A DNA stretch of 64,000 bases from Phytoactinopolyspora limicola (GCF_011320225.1 NZ_JAAOEN010000003.1:434001-498000); one strand, 5' to 3'. Shown: positions 54,371-62,807, counted from the stretch's first letter. The notes: generated from the letters alone by a model not told the origin. Made by a program: numbers and translations.

Positions 54371-54949
54371 TCACAGCAGGTCGAGGCGCATGAGGACGCG
54401 TGGGAACCCACCGGACACCGAGTCGGTATCCGCGGCCTTGGTGAAACCGGCACGCTCGAACACGGCACGGGTTCCCACGTACGCCATGGTGGTGTCGACC
54501 TTCTCCCCCTGGTTGTCGACGGGATACCCCTCGACGGCCGGCGCACCGTGCGAGCGGGCGAACGCCACGGCACCGTCGAGCAAGGCATGTGAGATCCCTT
54601 TGCGGCGGTGGCCGGGGCGCACTCGGATGCACCACACCGACCAGACGGGCAACTCGTCGACGTGCGGGATCTTCCTGGCGCGCGCAAATGGCAACTCGGC
54701 TCGAGGTGCTACGGCAGCCCACCCGACGACGACGTCGCCCTCGTAAGCCAGAACACCTGGTGCGACGTCGTTCGCGCAGAGGCTTTTGACGTACTCACCG
54801 CGGGCCGGTCCGACGAGTTCCCGGTTGGTTTTCGAGTCGACCCGGTGGCTCAGGCACCAGCACACCGATGCGGTGGGGTTCTTCGGGCCAAGGATGGTTG
54901 CGACGTCGTCGAACCGTTCCGCCGTCGCGGGCCTCACCTCGATACTCAC
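54371..54949 (-). CDS. GNAT-family N-acetyltransferase
   Basis: 192 aa. The acetyl-CoA binding motif A is VWCIRVRPGHRRKGISHALLDGAVAF (RxxGIS turn), preceded by the strand VLAYEGDVVVGWAAVAPRAEL. A C-terminal VFERAGFTKAA motif completes the fold. The N-terminal CWCLSHR and late GEKVDTTMAYVGT segments are common in a subgroup of actinobacterial acetyltransferases of unknown substrate. Its start overlaps the ASCH gene stop by 4 bp, so the two are cotranslated. Confidence 0.9.
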   Translation of the reverse strand: MSIEVRPATAERFDDVATILGPKNPTASVCWCLSHRVDSKTNRELVGPARGEYVKSLCANDVAPGVLAYEGDVVVGWAAVAPRAELPFARARKIPHVDELPVWSVWCIRVRPGHRRKGISHALLDGAVAFARSHGAPAVEGYPVDNQGEKVDTTMAYVGTRAVFERAGFTKAADTDSVSGGFPRVLMRLDLL

Positions 54950-55383
54950 TCCTGATCACGCACCCGGAACCAGACGCACACCACGTCGGTGTCGTCGCTG
55001 AGTGACCAGTGCGGATCGCCGAGATGGGTGCGGACGGCCGGCACCGAGTACCTCTCCCAGAAGGCCCGATGCTGCACCCGCCAGTCTTCGACGTCGGTGA
55101 ATCCCTCGCCCTCAGCGTCGGCGAACTCCCACGTGACCTGGCTGAACGGAACGACGTCCACCTGGGTCACCTCGATCAGTGCGAGCTGCTCGCCGTCGTC
55201 GCCAACCAGCGCCAACACCTCTCCCACATGCTCGAGTGGCTCGCCGTCGACGTCGTACTCGACACGCAGCCCAGCCGTCGCCCGCTTCCGCCCCTCCAGC
55301 ACGAGGCCGGTCAGCCGTTGGCGAAGCGGACCCGGCGATCCGAGCTCAAGGGTGCGTCTCTGAGGTACCGGGTTCTCGCTCAT
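54946..55383 (-). CDS. ASCH-domain protein
   Basis: 145 aa with the ASCH core: PLRQRLTGLVLEGRKRATAGL (basic K/RxAT motif) and GEVLALVGDDGEQLALIEVTQVDVVPFSQV, then WRVQHRAFWERY. ASCH domains have a PUA-like fold and bind RNA or modified nucleosides; some hydrolyse N4-acetylcytidine. No signal peptide. It sits between the GNAT gene and an erythromycin-esterase homologue with 10 bp upstream, probably one operon. Confidence 0.88.
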   Translation of the reverse strand: MSENPVPQRRTLELGSPGPLRQRLTGLVLEGRKRATAGLRVEYDVDGEPLEHVGEVLALVGDDGEQLALIEVTQVDVVPFSQVTWEFADAEGEGFTDVEDWRVQHRAFWERYSVPAVRTHLGDPHWSLSDDTDVVCVWFRVRDQE

Positions 55384-55393
55384 GTTCCTCAGC

Positions 55394-56491
55394 CTAGTGT
55401 CGTGCGCCGGATCCGCTGACGTCGATGTGCAGAACCGCGTCTGCCCCCTCCAGTGTTGCCTGATCCAGCTGGCTGGCCACGTCGGCCGCTCTTAGGCACC
55501 AGGTGAACTCACCCGGAGCCAGCCCGTCATTGGTGTCGAGTTCGGTTTCCGTCGATCTGAGCTTGTCGTCGTCCCTCGGGCTGCCGGCGATGAAGGTGTA
55601 CCGGTTTTCCAGCAGAGCCCCGACGACGGCTCCTGCGCCGGACCAGGTGATGTCCATACCCGCCATACTCATGTGACTCGGGGTCCGCTGCAGGTGGAGG
55701 TTGTGTGCGAAGGCCAGGGTCGGCCCCCGGCCAGCCTCGATCTCGCGGATGTCGAGCAGGTTCTGCGCCATGAGTGCGTCCCGGACGCCGCTCAGACCGG
55801 ACCACCTCGCACTGTCGCCGATGCGTTGGGCCGCCTGCCGGTGATAACGCAACAGACCAAGCGCGGATATGAGGTGGGCCTTCGCCCGCTGCCAGTCAGC
55901 ACGCGACGAAGCCGCGATCAATTCGGGGGCGTGCGCATAGAGCAGGGTGAACATGTCGTCGGCGATCGCTCGCAGCCGGTGTGCGGCGGGGGTGTCGCCG
56001 GGTGACTGGGCTGGGTCCATGACCGCCTCGGCGCTGCTCCATTGCTCGTCGTCGCCTACCAAACCCGCGAGATCGAGATCGACTCCCAAGTAGTGGCCCG
56101 CGTACTCGAGATCGCGCCGGGGGCTAGCCGCGGTGAACTCCAGGGGAGCATCGATGCCGTGGAAGGCCAGCCGTTCTCCAGCGGCTCGGTCGGCGTTGTA
56201 CTCGCGCATCCAGGCGATGAGTTGCCGGTTGGCAGGAAAGGCGCCGAAACCGTGGGTGAAACCATCACGCATGACGGCATCGAGTGTGCCTGCGCCCCCT
56301 TGGACGAAGTCGTTGACCGCTAGGGCGGCTACCCGGTCGGTCTCGAGGGCGATCGACCGGAATCCGCGGTCAACGAGTTGAGCGAAGACCTCGTTTCTGA
56401 CGTGTCCGAATGCCGGTTCCCGATGAGTTGGCTCGCCGAGGCCCACGACATCGGGTGCGGTGTTGACGACGTCTCGAATATCAGCAGTCAT
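55394..56491 (-). CDS. Erythromycin-esterase-family protein
   Basis: 365 aa from the ATG giving MTADIRDVV. EreA-fold motifs: DVVGLGEPTHREPAFGHVRNEVF (catalytic His/Glu region), FRSIALETDR, LAFHGIDAPLE, and LAFAHNLHLQRTPS with the late His. Family members open macrolide lactones or hydrolyse unknown esters; resistance is possible but not shown. It is divergent from a two-HTH MerR regulator with an inverted-repeat operator between them, so it is probably inducible. First gene of a possible operon with ASCH and GNAT genes. Confidence 0.88.
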   Translation of the reverse strand: MTADIRDVVNTAPDVVGLGEPTHREPAFGHVRNEVFAQLVDRGFRSIALETDRVAALAVNDFVQGGAGTLDAVMRDGFTHGFGAFPANRQLIAWMREYNADRAAGERLAFHGIDAPLEFTAASPRRDLEYAGHYLGVDLDLAGLVGDDEQWSSAEAVMDPAQSPGDTPAAHRLRAIADDMFTLLYAHAPELIAASSRADWQRAKAHLISALGLLRYHRQAAQRIGDSARWSGLSGVRDALMAQNLLDIREIEAGRGPTLAFAHNLHLQRTPSHMSMAGMDITWSGAGAVVGALLENRYTFIAGSPRDDDKLRSTETELDTNDGLAPGEFTWCLRAADVASQLDQATLEGADAVLHIDVSGSGARH

Positions 56492-56517
56492 GATCTCAAA
56501 CGTATCTTTAAAAAGTC

Positions 56518-56570
56518 GATTGAGACTTCGATGGAAAGAATGCCTATCTACGTGCGGTAAAGTCTCAATC
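56518..56570. promoter_or_regulatory. Widely spaced inverted repeat, putative MerR operator
   Basis: GATTGAGACTT (56518-56528) and AAGTCTCAATC (56560-56570) are exact reverse complements separated by 31 bp. The pair lies between the divergent esterase and MerR starts, the right arm ending 1 bp before the MerR ATG. Autorepression and esterase control by the two-HTH MerR protein are inferred. Confidence 0.7.
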
Positions 56571-56571
56571 A

Positions 56572-57294
56572 ATGGCGAACCTACGACCCTCGGACCTGGC
56601 CCGGGAACATGGCCTATCGGCCCAGGCGGTGCGCAATTACGAGCGCGCCGGGTTCATCCCTCCCGCTGAACGCACCCGGAGTGGCTACCGGGTTTACACC
56701 GAGGTGCACGCCGCGGCATTACGCGCATTCCTCGCCCTCGTCCGCGCCTACGGGTACCGGCTCAGCGGGGAGATCATGCACGCCATCGCCGACGACGATG
56801 TCGACGGCGCCGTGGTCATGATCGCGCACGGACACGAGCGGTTACTCCAGGATCGGGGCACGCTCGACGCGGTTCGGGCAGCCGTCGGCCGGCTGACTGT
56901 CGCCATTTCGGCCATACCGGATGGGCCGGCGCGGACCGCTCCCTACTCGATCGGTGAACTCGCACACCGGCTCGGCGTTACCTCGGCGACCCTACGCAAC
57001 TGGGAGGCAGCCGGAATCCTCAAGCCGCAACGGGACCCGACCACCGGGTACCGGCGCTTCGGCCCGGACGACGTACGCGACGCCGAACTCGCCCATCTCC
57101 TCCGGCGCGGCGGTTACCTTCTAGACCACGTAGCCACCGTGATCCAACAGGTTCGAATCGCGGGCGGCACTGACACACTTTCCAGCGCCCTGGAAGATTG
57201 GCAGCAAAAACTCACCGCGCGCGGGATCGCCATGCTGCATGCCTCGACAAGGCTTAGCCAGTATCTGAGTCTGCTCCACCATCCGCGGGGATAG
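56572..57294 (+). CDS. Two-HTH MerR-family (TioE-like) transcriptional regulator
   Basis: 240 aa containing two MerR-type winged helices. The first is at about 1-70 (LRPSDLAREHGLSAQAVRNYERAGFIP, GYRVYTEVHAAALRAFL), the second at about 124-195 (YSIGELAHRLGVTSATLRNWEAAGILKP, GYRRFGPDDVRDAELAHLL). A short C-terminal helix with no metal-binding Cys follows. Normal MerR proteins have one HTH and dimerise; a two-HTH chain is known from TioE-type regulators. The ATG is next to the operator arm and has no separate ribosome site, so the mRNA may be leaderless. Confidence 0.9.
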   Translation: MANLRPSDLAREHGLSAQAVRNYERAGFIPPAERTRSGYRVYTEVHAAALRAFLALVRAYGYRLSGEIMHAIADDDVDGAVVMIAHGHERLLQDRGTLDAVRAAVGRLTVAISAIPDGPARTAPYSIGELAHRLGVTSATLRNWEAAGILKPQRDPTTGYRRFGPDDVRDAELAHLLRRGGYLLDHVATVIQQVRIAGGTDTLSSALEDWQQKLTARGIAMLHASTRLSQYLSLLHHPRG

Positions 57295-57379
57295 GCAGGG
57301 ATCGGGGTATCCACTCGGCCCGGACCACGCTCAGGGCCGTGCGCCTGTAGTCCCAGAATTGGCACGAAACGCCCCAGCA

Positions 57380-57533
57380 GGAGTGGAGTTGGTGCAACAA
57401 CAGAGCGGCGAATGTGTTGCTCTGGCGACACCGACGCCACTCCGATCACGCACTAACTCCACTCCGTTCACCACCTCCACTCCGTGTGTGTGCCAGCCCG
57501 GCCCGCCACAAGCCTCCTTGTGGTGGCCCGGGC
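57380..57533. terminator. Gene-free region with inverted repeat and terminator hairpin
   Basis: Between MerR and the convergent cupin gene (57295-57560) I see no gene. GGAGTGGAGTTGGTGC (57380-57395) and GCACTAACTCCACTCC (57450-57465) are inverted with one mismatch. Further ACTCC words repeat to 57484. A strong hairpin, 17-bp arms 57496-57512 and 57517-57533 with two mismatches and a 4-nt loop, is a likely bidirectional terminator. Confidence 0.55.
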
Positions 57534-57560
57534 GACAACAAGCTGACGGGGCGCGACGCA

Positions 57561-57923
57561 CTAGATCGGATCGTCGGCGCGATGTGCCAGGTCGGGACCG
57601 AACGCCGGGACGCAGACCGCGATGTACTCCGCGCCGGACGCCCCTGCGACGTAGCGCACGGTCTGCCCCGCCGGCGTGAGAATCGCCTGGCCGGCGGCTA
57701 CCTCCGTCGATGTACCGTCATGTTCGACGGTGAGACTGCCCGCGAGCACCAGCGTGACCTCGTCGAACTCCGGCGTCTGCGCAGGTTCGTCCCAACCCGC
57801 CGGAGCCTTCATCCGGGCTACCGAGACACCATCGGTACCGGTTGACACCCGGCCGACAAACTCGTCGATGATCTTGCCGCCCGGAACCGGAACTCGCTGT
57901 GGTTCAGTGATGATTCTGACCAT
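57561..57923 (-). CDS. Small cupin-domain protein
   Basis: 120 aa single cupin: EFDEVTLVLAGSLTVEHDGTSTEVAAGQAILTPAGQTVRYVAG covers cupin motifs 1 and 2, but the usual His-x-His of motif 1 is absent (Glu residues in TPEFDEVT instead), so metal binding is uncertain. The longer frame starting at 57968 adds no domain. Resembles small ethanolamine-utilisation-type or sugar-binding cupins. No operon partner; converges with the MerR gene. Confidence 0.78.
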   Translation of the reverse strand: MVRIITEPQRVPVPGGKIIDEFVGRVSTGTDGVSVARMKAPAGWDEPAQTPEFDEVTLVLAGSLTVEHDGTSTEVAAGQAILTPAGQTVRYVAGASGAEYIAVCVPAFGPDLAHRADDPI

Positions 57924-58048
57924 GTGCCCAGATGGTACGCGGCGCGCTTCCGCGTCGGATTCACACACGGCTTCACCTCCGAGAGCGGGCCGTCAACGTT
58001 GGCGGTCACGATGGTGTCCGCTCCGTGCTCGCGACGTCCGAGCGTTGT

Positions 58049-58360
58049 TCAGCGGGTCCTGTTGTCCAAGGCCGAGTCCGTTCGTCTGGGCCGGGCGGGT
58101 CGCCACCGTGAGACACTCCCGCAGAATTGGCCAGAGGTAGACAGCGTCGTCCCAGCGGCGGGCCAATCGTTGAGCGCCGCCTGCGCCCTCGCGTGTTCGG
58201 AGCGGCCCGGCTCGGGCCGCTCTCCCTCAACTGGTTCACGGGCGGCGGCGTCGAGAATCCGCCGGATTTCGTGTTGCATCGAATGACCGTGCCGGGCGGC
58301 GCGCTCCCGAAGGGCCGCGAGGGTGGAGTCCGATACGTCGCGGATGTGGATGGCCGCCAT
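58049..58360 (-). CDS. Orphan FitA/VapB-like ribbon-helix-helix antitoxin
   Basis: 103 aa. Residues 1-45 (MAAIHIRDVSDSTLAALRER, GHSMQHEIRRILDAAA) form the Arc/MetJ ribbon-helix-helix typical of FitA/VapB antitoxins. Beyond about residue 65 the sequence no longer looks like the family and becomes Arg/Pro-rich, which suggests a frameshifted or replaced C-terminus. No PIN-domain toxin is seen downstream (57924-58048 is non-coding). Probably a relic of a toxin-antitoxin pair. Confidence 0.6.
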   Translation of the reverse strand: MAAIHIRDVSDSTLAALRERAARHGHSMQHEIRRILDAAAREPVEGERPEPGRSEHARAQAALNDWPAAGTTLSTSGQFCGSVSRWRPARPRRTDSALDNRTR

Positions 58361-58404
58361 CGTTCGCGTGGTAGCGCTACCGGTATCTGCTGTGCCATCA
58401 CTTG

Positions 58405-58462
58405 CCCATGATCATGAACACTTTGCCGTGCCATGGCACGGCAAAGTGTTCATGATCATGGG
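58405..58462. repeat. Perfect 58-bp palindrome
   Basis: Every base from 58405 to 58462 pairs with its partner about the centre CCATGG at 58431-58436; the arms read CCCATGATCATGAACACTTT outward-in. There is no loop spacer. As RNA it would make a 29-bp stem, as DNA a cruciform. It lies upstream of the antitoxin gene on the other strand and ahead of a gene-poor stretch. It may be a mobile palindromic unit or terminator; only one copy was seen in the window. Confidence 0.85.
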
Positions 58463-58898
58463 GAGGGTCGGGAAGGTTTTATGCGCTGGAGGCCTACGAG
58501 GCTTCCAGCGCAGGCGAGGACGGCTTCCTCGGTCGAGAGCAGCGGACGGCCGAGCAGCGCGGGGCCGCCGTTGTCGTAGACATGGCGGTCCCTAGATAGG
58601 CCTTGCTGTCACGCGGCGACGGATCACCGCCCTCGGTCACGACTACGTCGCCTTCGCACTCGCCCATGCTGGTCCTCGACCGGGCGCTCCACGCCAGCAC
58701 CGACGATGAAGTGCGCCTGCTCGTCGGGGACGTGCTCCGAACCTTCACCTCCGGCCTCCTACCAGGACGCCGGCCGAACACCTGATCCGAGATCGTCAGC
58801 CGCACAACCCGTCAGGTCAGCCCGACGGGCTCGTCGTCAAACATCTCCGCGGCTACGAGGACCTCGGCCCCATCGTCTACCTCGAGCTCTCGCTCAGC
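58463..58898 (+). other. Gene-poor stretch, possible decayed gene
   Basis: No intact gene. Plausible protein-like segments occur in three different plus frames in order: RRRITALGHDYVAFALAHA, then DDEVRLLVGDVLRTFTSGLLPG, then GLVVKHLRGYEDLGPIVYLEL. This is the pattern expected of one gene carrying frameshifts. The family is not recognised, and chance GC-rich reading frames could also give this impression. Confidence 0.3.
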
Positions 58899-58927
58899 GG
58901 GGTTGACCCTGACGCAGGGTCAACCCC
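58899..58927 (+). promoter_or_regulatory. MerR-type operator/promoter palindrome of the second DrrAB operon
   Basis: GGGGTTGACCCT and AGGGTCAACCCC are perfect reverse complements around a 5-bp GACGC centre. TTGACC within the left arm fits a -35 box, so the palindrome would lie in the -35/-10 spacer as at classical MerR-activated promoters. The drrA-like gene starts 66 bp downstream and the operon's last gene encodes a MerR protein. Confidence 0.75.
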
Positions 58928-58993
58928 TCAGCCTTGTGACCGGAGCATCTCACAGCCGAGTGATACAGCTCCGCACACGAAACAGGGGATCAT

Positions 58994-59833
58994 ATGTTCA
59001 CGAAGAAGAGCGTCGTCGACGACGACGAACGGCGACGACGGGAGCACCCGGCGATCCGAGTCCGCGGGCTGGAGAAATCGTACGGGAAAGTCGAGGTGCT
59101 ACGCGGCGTGGACTTCGACGTCGCCCGCGGCAGCATCTTCGCCCTGCTCGGCTCCAACGGGTCGGGCAAGACGACGACCGTACGGATCCTCGCGACTGTC
59201 TTGAAAGCCGACGCGGGAACAGCCGGTGTCAACGGCTTCGACGTCGCCACCCACCCGGCGGACGTGCGGGCGTCTTTCAGCCTGACCGGACAGTTCACCG
59301 CCGTCGACGACATCCTCACCGGACGGGAGAACCTCGTCCTTGTCGCCAAGCTGCGGCGCATCAAGGACCCGGGGACCGTCGTAGATGGACTCCTCGATCG
59401 CTTCTCGCTGACCGACGCCGCCACGCGGAAGGTGTCTACGTACTCGGGTGGTATGCGCCGCCGGTTGGATATCGCGATGAGCCTCATCGGGAACCCACCG
59501 GTGATCTTCCTCGACGAGCCGACCACCGGGCTCGACCCCGAGGCGCGCATCGAAGTGTGGCAAGCCGTCAAAGAACTAGCCGCGAACGGCACGACGGTGC
59601 TGCTCACCACCCAGTACCTGAACGAGGCCGAACACCTCGCCGACCGGATCGCGATCCTCCATCAAGGTCGGATCATCGCGAACGGCACACTCGCCGAACT
59701 CAAGAGGCTCCTCCCGCCCGCAAAGGTCGAGTACGTCGAGAAGCAGCCGACTCTCGAGGAAGTCTTCCTCGCCATCATCGGCGACGACGGAACGAACCAC
59801 ACCACCGACACGACAACTCGGGAACACGAATGA
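58994..59833 (+). CDS. DrrA-like ABC ATPase, second copy
   Basis: 279 aa. Walker A GSNGSGKTTTVRI, SLTGQFTAVDDILTGRENL, signature YSGGMRRRLDIAMSL, Walker B VIFLDEPTTGLDPEAR, switch LTTQYLNEAEHLADR. The C-terminal domain (QPTLEEVFLAIIGDD) is shorter than in the 15.3-kb copy. The ATG follows GGGGATCAT. It opens a three-gene operon with a DrrB-like permease (4-bp overlap) and a MerR regulator. Confidence 0.92.
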   Translation: MFTKKSVVDDDERRRREHPAIRVRGLEKSYGKVEVLRGVDFDVARGSIFALLGSNGSGKTTTVRILATVLKADAGTAGVNGFDVATHPADVRASFSLTGQFTAVDDILTGRENLVLVAKLRRIKDPGTVVDGLLDRFSLTDAATRKVSTYSGGMRRRLDIAMSLIGNPPVIFLDEPTTGLDPEARIEVWQAVKELAANGTTVLLTTQYLNEAEHLADRIAILHQGRIIANGTLAELKRLLPPAKVEYVEKQPTLEEVFLAIIGDDGTNHTTDTTTREHE

Positions 59834-60591
59834 CCACTCACGCCATCGCCGAGACCGCCGCGCTCACCGGTCGGACCTTGCGCCATGTCACCCGAAGCGT
59901 AGACACCATTCTCACCACGACGATGATGCCGATCGCCTTCCTGATGCTGTTCGTTTATGTGCTCGGCGGCGCCATCACCACGGGAGCGGATTCGTATGTG
60001 AACTACCTACTTCCCGGCATCCTGATCGTCACGATTGCCTCAGGCATTTCCTACACCGCGTTCCGGCTGTTTATGGATATGCAGAGCGGTATCTTCGAGC
60101 GCTTCCAATCCATGCCGATCGCCCGGCCGGGCGTCTTGTGGGCACATGTTCTGACGTCGTTGTGCGCCAACCTGATCTCTCTTGTGATCGTCGTGGGTGT
60201 CGCTGTGCTCATCGGTTTTCGCTCTCCGGCCGGCGTGGCAGCATGGCTCGCGGTTGCAGGCATCCTGCTCCTGTTCACCCTGGCGTTGACCTGGCTCGCG
60301 GTGATCCCCGGTCTCACGGCGAAGTCGGTGGACGGTGCAGCGGCGTTCTCCTATCCGCTGATCTTCCTACCGTTCATCAGCTCAGCGTTTGTGCCGACGG
60401 ATACGATGCCCGGACCGCTGCGCGCATTCGCCGAAAACCAACCGCTGACCTCGATCGTCAACACGATCCGCGCTCTGTTGGCCGATCAACCCGTCGGCAC
60501 CGAGATCTGGACCGCGCTTGCCTGGTGTGCCGGCATCCTCGTCGTGGCGTACCTTTTCGCGATAGCCACCTACCGTCGGAAGATCTCCTGA
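59830..60591 (+). CDS. DrrB-like ABC-2 permease, second copy
   Basis: 253 aa, about six helices, ABC-2 loop FMDMQSGIFERFQSMPIARPGVLWAHV and the late SSAFVPTDTMPGPLRAFAENQPLTSIVNTIRALL motif, both diagnostic for DrrB. ATGA overlap with the ATPase. Likely exports a hydrophobic compound that is sensed by the MerR protein encoded next. Confidence 0.92.
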   Translation: MTTHAIAETAALTGRTLRHVTRSVDTILTTTMMPIAFLMLFVYVLGGAITTGADSYVNYLLPGILIVTIASGISYTAFRLFMDMQSGIFERFQSMPIARPGVLWAHVLTSLCANLISLVIVVGVAVLIGFRSPAGVAAWLAVAGILLLFTLALTWLAVIPGLTAKSVDGAAAFSYPLIFLPFISSAFVPTDTMPGPLRAFAENQPLTSIVNTIRALLADQPVGTEIWTALAWCAGILVVAYLFAIATYRRKIS

Positions 60592-60605
60592 GGCAGTCTT
60601 TGACC

Positions 60606-61394
60606 ATGCTCACCATCGGCCAGCTCGCGTGTCATGCCGGGGTGACGGTGCGTGCGGTGCGTCACTATCACCATATCGGGCTGTTACCGGAGCCTGAGCG
60701 CGATCACTCCGGTTACCGGATCTACAACGCCGCGGCTGTAGTACAACTGATCCGGATCCGCACCCTGGCCGACGCCGGCGTGCCGCTGGCCCGGGTGCAG
60801 GAACTCCTCAATGCCAGCCCTGAGGAGTTCGCCCATGACATCCAGGAGATCGACAAACAGCTGCGGGCCGAGATCCGGCGCTTGCAAGACAACCGCAAAC
60901 GGATCGCCAAGCTTGCCGCCGGCGACCACCTGGCGCTGCCGCAAAGCGTCGTCGACTACCTCAACCGGCTCCGTGGTCTTGGCGTCGACGAGCGATACAT
61001 CGAATTGGAACGGGACAGCTGGATCATGGTCGCCGCCCAGGCACCACAGGTGGTCGACTCCGTGATCGCCAAAAAACACGAAGACCTGAACAACCCGGAC
61101 ATACTGCGGCTTTATCACCTCGTCAGCGAAGCGCTTGACTGGCCCACCGACGATCCACGCGTCGTCGAGATCGCCGACGTCGTGGAGCGTCTGCTCATCG
61201 ACGCGGTAGAAGCCGGTGAGGTGGAGGTCGACACCGCCACCAACAACGCCGACGACCCCTTTGTCGACCTCCTCGACTCGGCCATGGCCGAGTCCACACC
61301 GGCCGCCAAGAAGGTCTTGGCGATCCTGGAGGAACGCGGCTGGAAAGGCTGGACCCGCATCGAGCGAGTACCCGCCGACAGACTCAACACGTGA
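60606..61394 (+). CDS. MerR-family regulator with long effector domain
   Basis: 262 aa from the ATG 14 bp after the permease stop. N-terminal MerR HTH (LTIGQLACHAGVTVRAVRHYHHIGLLPEP, GYRIYNAAAVVQLIRIRTL), coiled-coil dimer helix to about residue 105 (IDKQLRAEIRRLQDNRKRI), then a roughly 150-residue helical C-terminal domain lacking Cys, common in drug-responsive actinobacterial MerR proteins. Probably controls its own operon through the palindrome at 58899-58927. Confidence 0.92.
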   Translation: MLTIGQLACHAGVTVRAVRHYHHIGLLPEPERDHSGYRIYNAAAVVQLIRIRTLADAGVPLARVQELLNASPEEFAHDIQEIDKQLRAEIRRLQDNRKRIAKLAAGDHLALPQSVVDYLNRLRGLGVDERYIELERDSWIMVAAQAPQVVDSVIAKKHEDLNNPDILRLYHLVSEALDWPTDDPRVVEIADVVERLLIDAVEAGEVEVDTATNNADDPFVDLLDSAMAESTPAAKKVLAILEERGWKGWTRIERVPADRLNT

Positions 61395-61505
61395 ATCTGA
61401 CGCCTGAACGAGGCTATTTCTGCGGCGAGGGCGCCGTCCAACACAATGGGCAGGTACAGCTCCCCGCGCCCCAAAGCAGTCACACTTCCTCGTCCAGCAC
61501 CCGGA

Positions 61506-62701
61506 CTACAGGTGGTCGCTGTTTTCCGGCGGCCGGATCATGAATGCGGCCAGTGCGATGGCCAACGGGATCGGCGCCGTGGCCAGCAAAACCGCGCCGT
61601 AGGACCCGGTGACCTCGCGTGCTGCGGCGTAGACCACGGGTCCGAAGGCCGTCGAACCGACGCTGAACGACGTCACCAGGCCGCGGATGGCACCGATGTG
61701 CGCCGTGCCGTAGTACCGCGGGAACGCGGCGGCCTCGAGTGCCCGGATACTCCCACCCGCCGACCCGATAAGTGCACCAAACGCAACTGCGGACAACCCC
61801 GGATCGACGAAGACACCGAGGATCAGCCCACCGCTGAGCGCCACCATGGACATGACGATGAGCCAGCGCGGGCGGATCCGGTCGCTGAAGTATCCGGTAG
61901 CGAGGGTCGCGAGCAACGCGGCGATGGTCTGCCACAGAAAGTTCCCGGCCGCAGCGGTAGTACTCAGACCACGCTCGGAGAGCAGACTGATCTGGTGGAA
62001 ATTGACGGCGGTCGAGAGCAGACCGGATGCAGCCACACCCGAGGTGATCAACCAGAAGAATGGCGTCCGCACGGCCTGCCGGACGGTAGCGCCCGTCTCA
62101 CGTCGCTGCTCCCTGGCTTGTTCACCGACCCGCACCCGACCGTCGGGAAACTGCCCTAAAGCCGACGGGCGATCACGCATACCGAGCAGTGCAATCGGGA
62201 TGACTATCACCCAGATGGCCAGCCCCTCGACCACCCAAGCCAACCGCCAGCCGTAGTTGGCGATGAACCCTTCCATGATCAGCGGCGTCATGGAAATCCC
62301 GCGGTGAGCCCGACGATCTCGGTGACGAGGGCCATGAGCAGCAGCACCGCGCCGAATACCGCACCAATCGTGGCCATGGTCCGCCGGATGCCGTAGCGGT
62401 CAAGGGCGCGGCCGATCCATGGCATCGCCACGGCGCCCGCCAGTGTGCCGATCAGATAGGCGGTGGAGATCGCCGACCGGGAAATACCCAGATCGGCGAT
62501 CAACGGATCGATGAACACCGAGACGCCAGCTGTCTGTCCCGGCCCGGTCGCCGCCAACGCCAGGGTGGAGTAGACGACGATATGCCACCCGTAGAAGCCG
62601 GTTGGCGACCTCGACGTGCGCGGCCGGATCAGGGTCGAGATGGGCACACTGATTCCTTCGTGGTCGTACTCTCCTGGCTGGCGGTCGCCGTGCTCCCGCA
62701 C
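61506..62701 (-). pseudogene. MFS transporter broken by internal deletion/frameshift
   Basis: Two reading frames overlap by 4 bp at 62288. The upstream piece (62288-62701, 137 aa) has MFS helices 1-4 (GFYGWHIVVYSTLALAATGPG, GRALDRYGIRRTM) and stops at VGLTAGFP. The downstream piece (61506-62291, 261 aa) resumes at TPLIMEGFIANYGWRLAW, near helix 6, and runs to the end. Roughly 40-50 residues covering the helix 4-5 region are missing at the junction. Resembles oxalate/formate-antiporter-type MFS proteins. A functional split pair seems unlikely. Confidence 0.75.
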
Positions 62702-62807
62702 TATCAGCCGCGGTCAGTTGGACAGCGTCGTCCACAGTTCATGGGATTGTGCTTGCGGCGAGAGAGTTCTTACCGGGCTCGCCGCTGCGGCGTTGGCCGG
62801 GCCACCG

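Noticed and set aside
57818-58009. Short minus-strand frame downstream of the antitoxin as its toxin
   Set aside because: No PIN-domain acidic residues; it overlaps the cupin gene in another frame.
58603-58785. 60-aa plus-strand ORF as a real gene
   Set aside because: No ribosome site, and flanking protein-like segments lie in other frames; treated as part of a decayed region.
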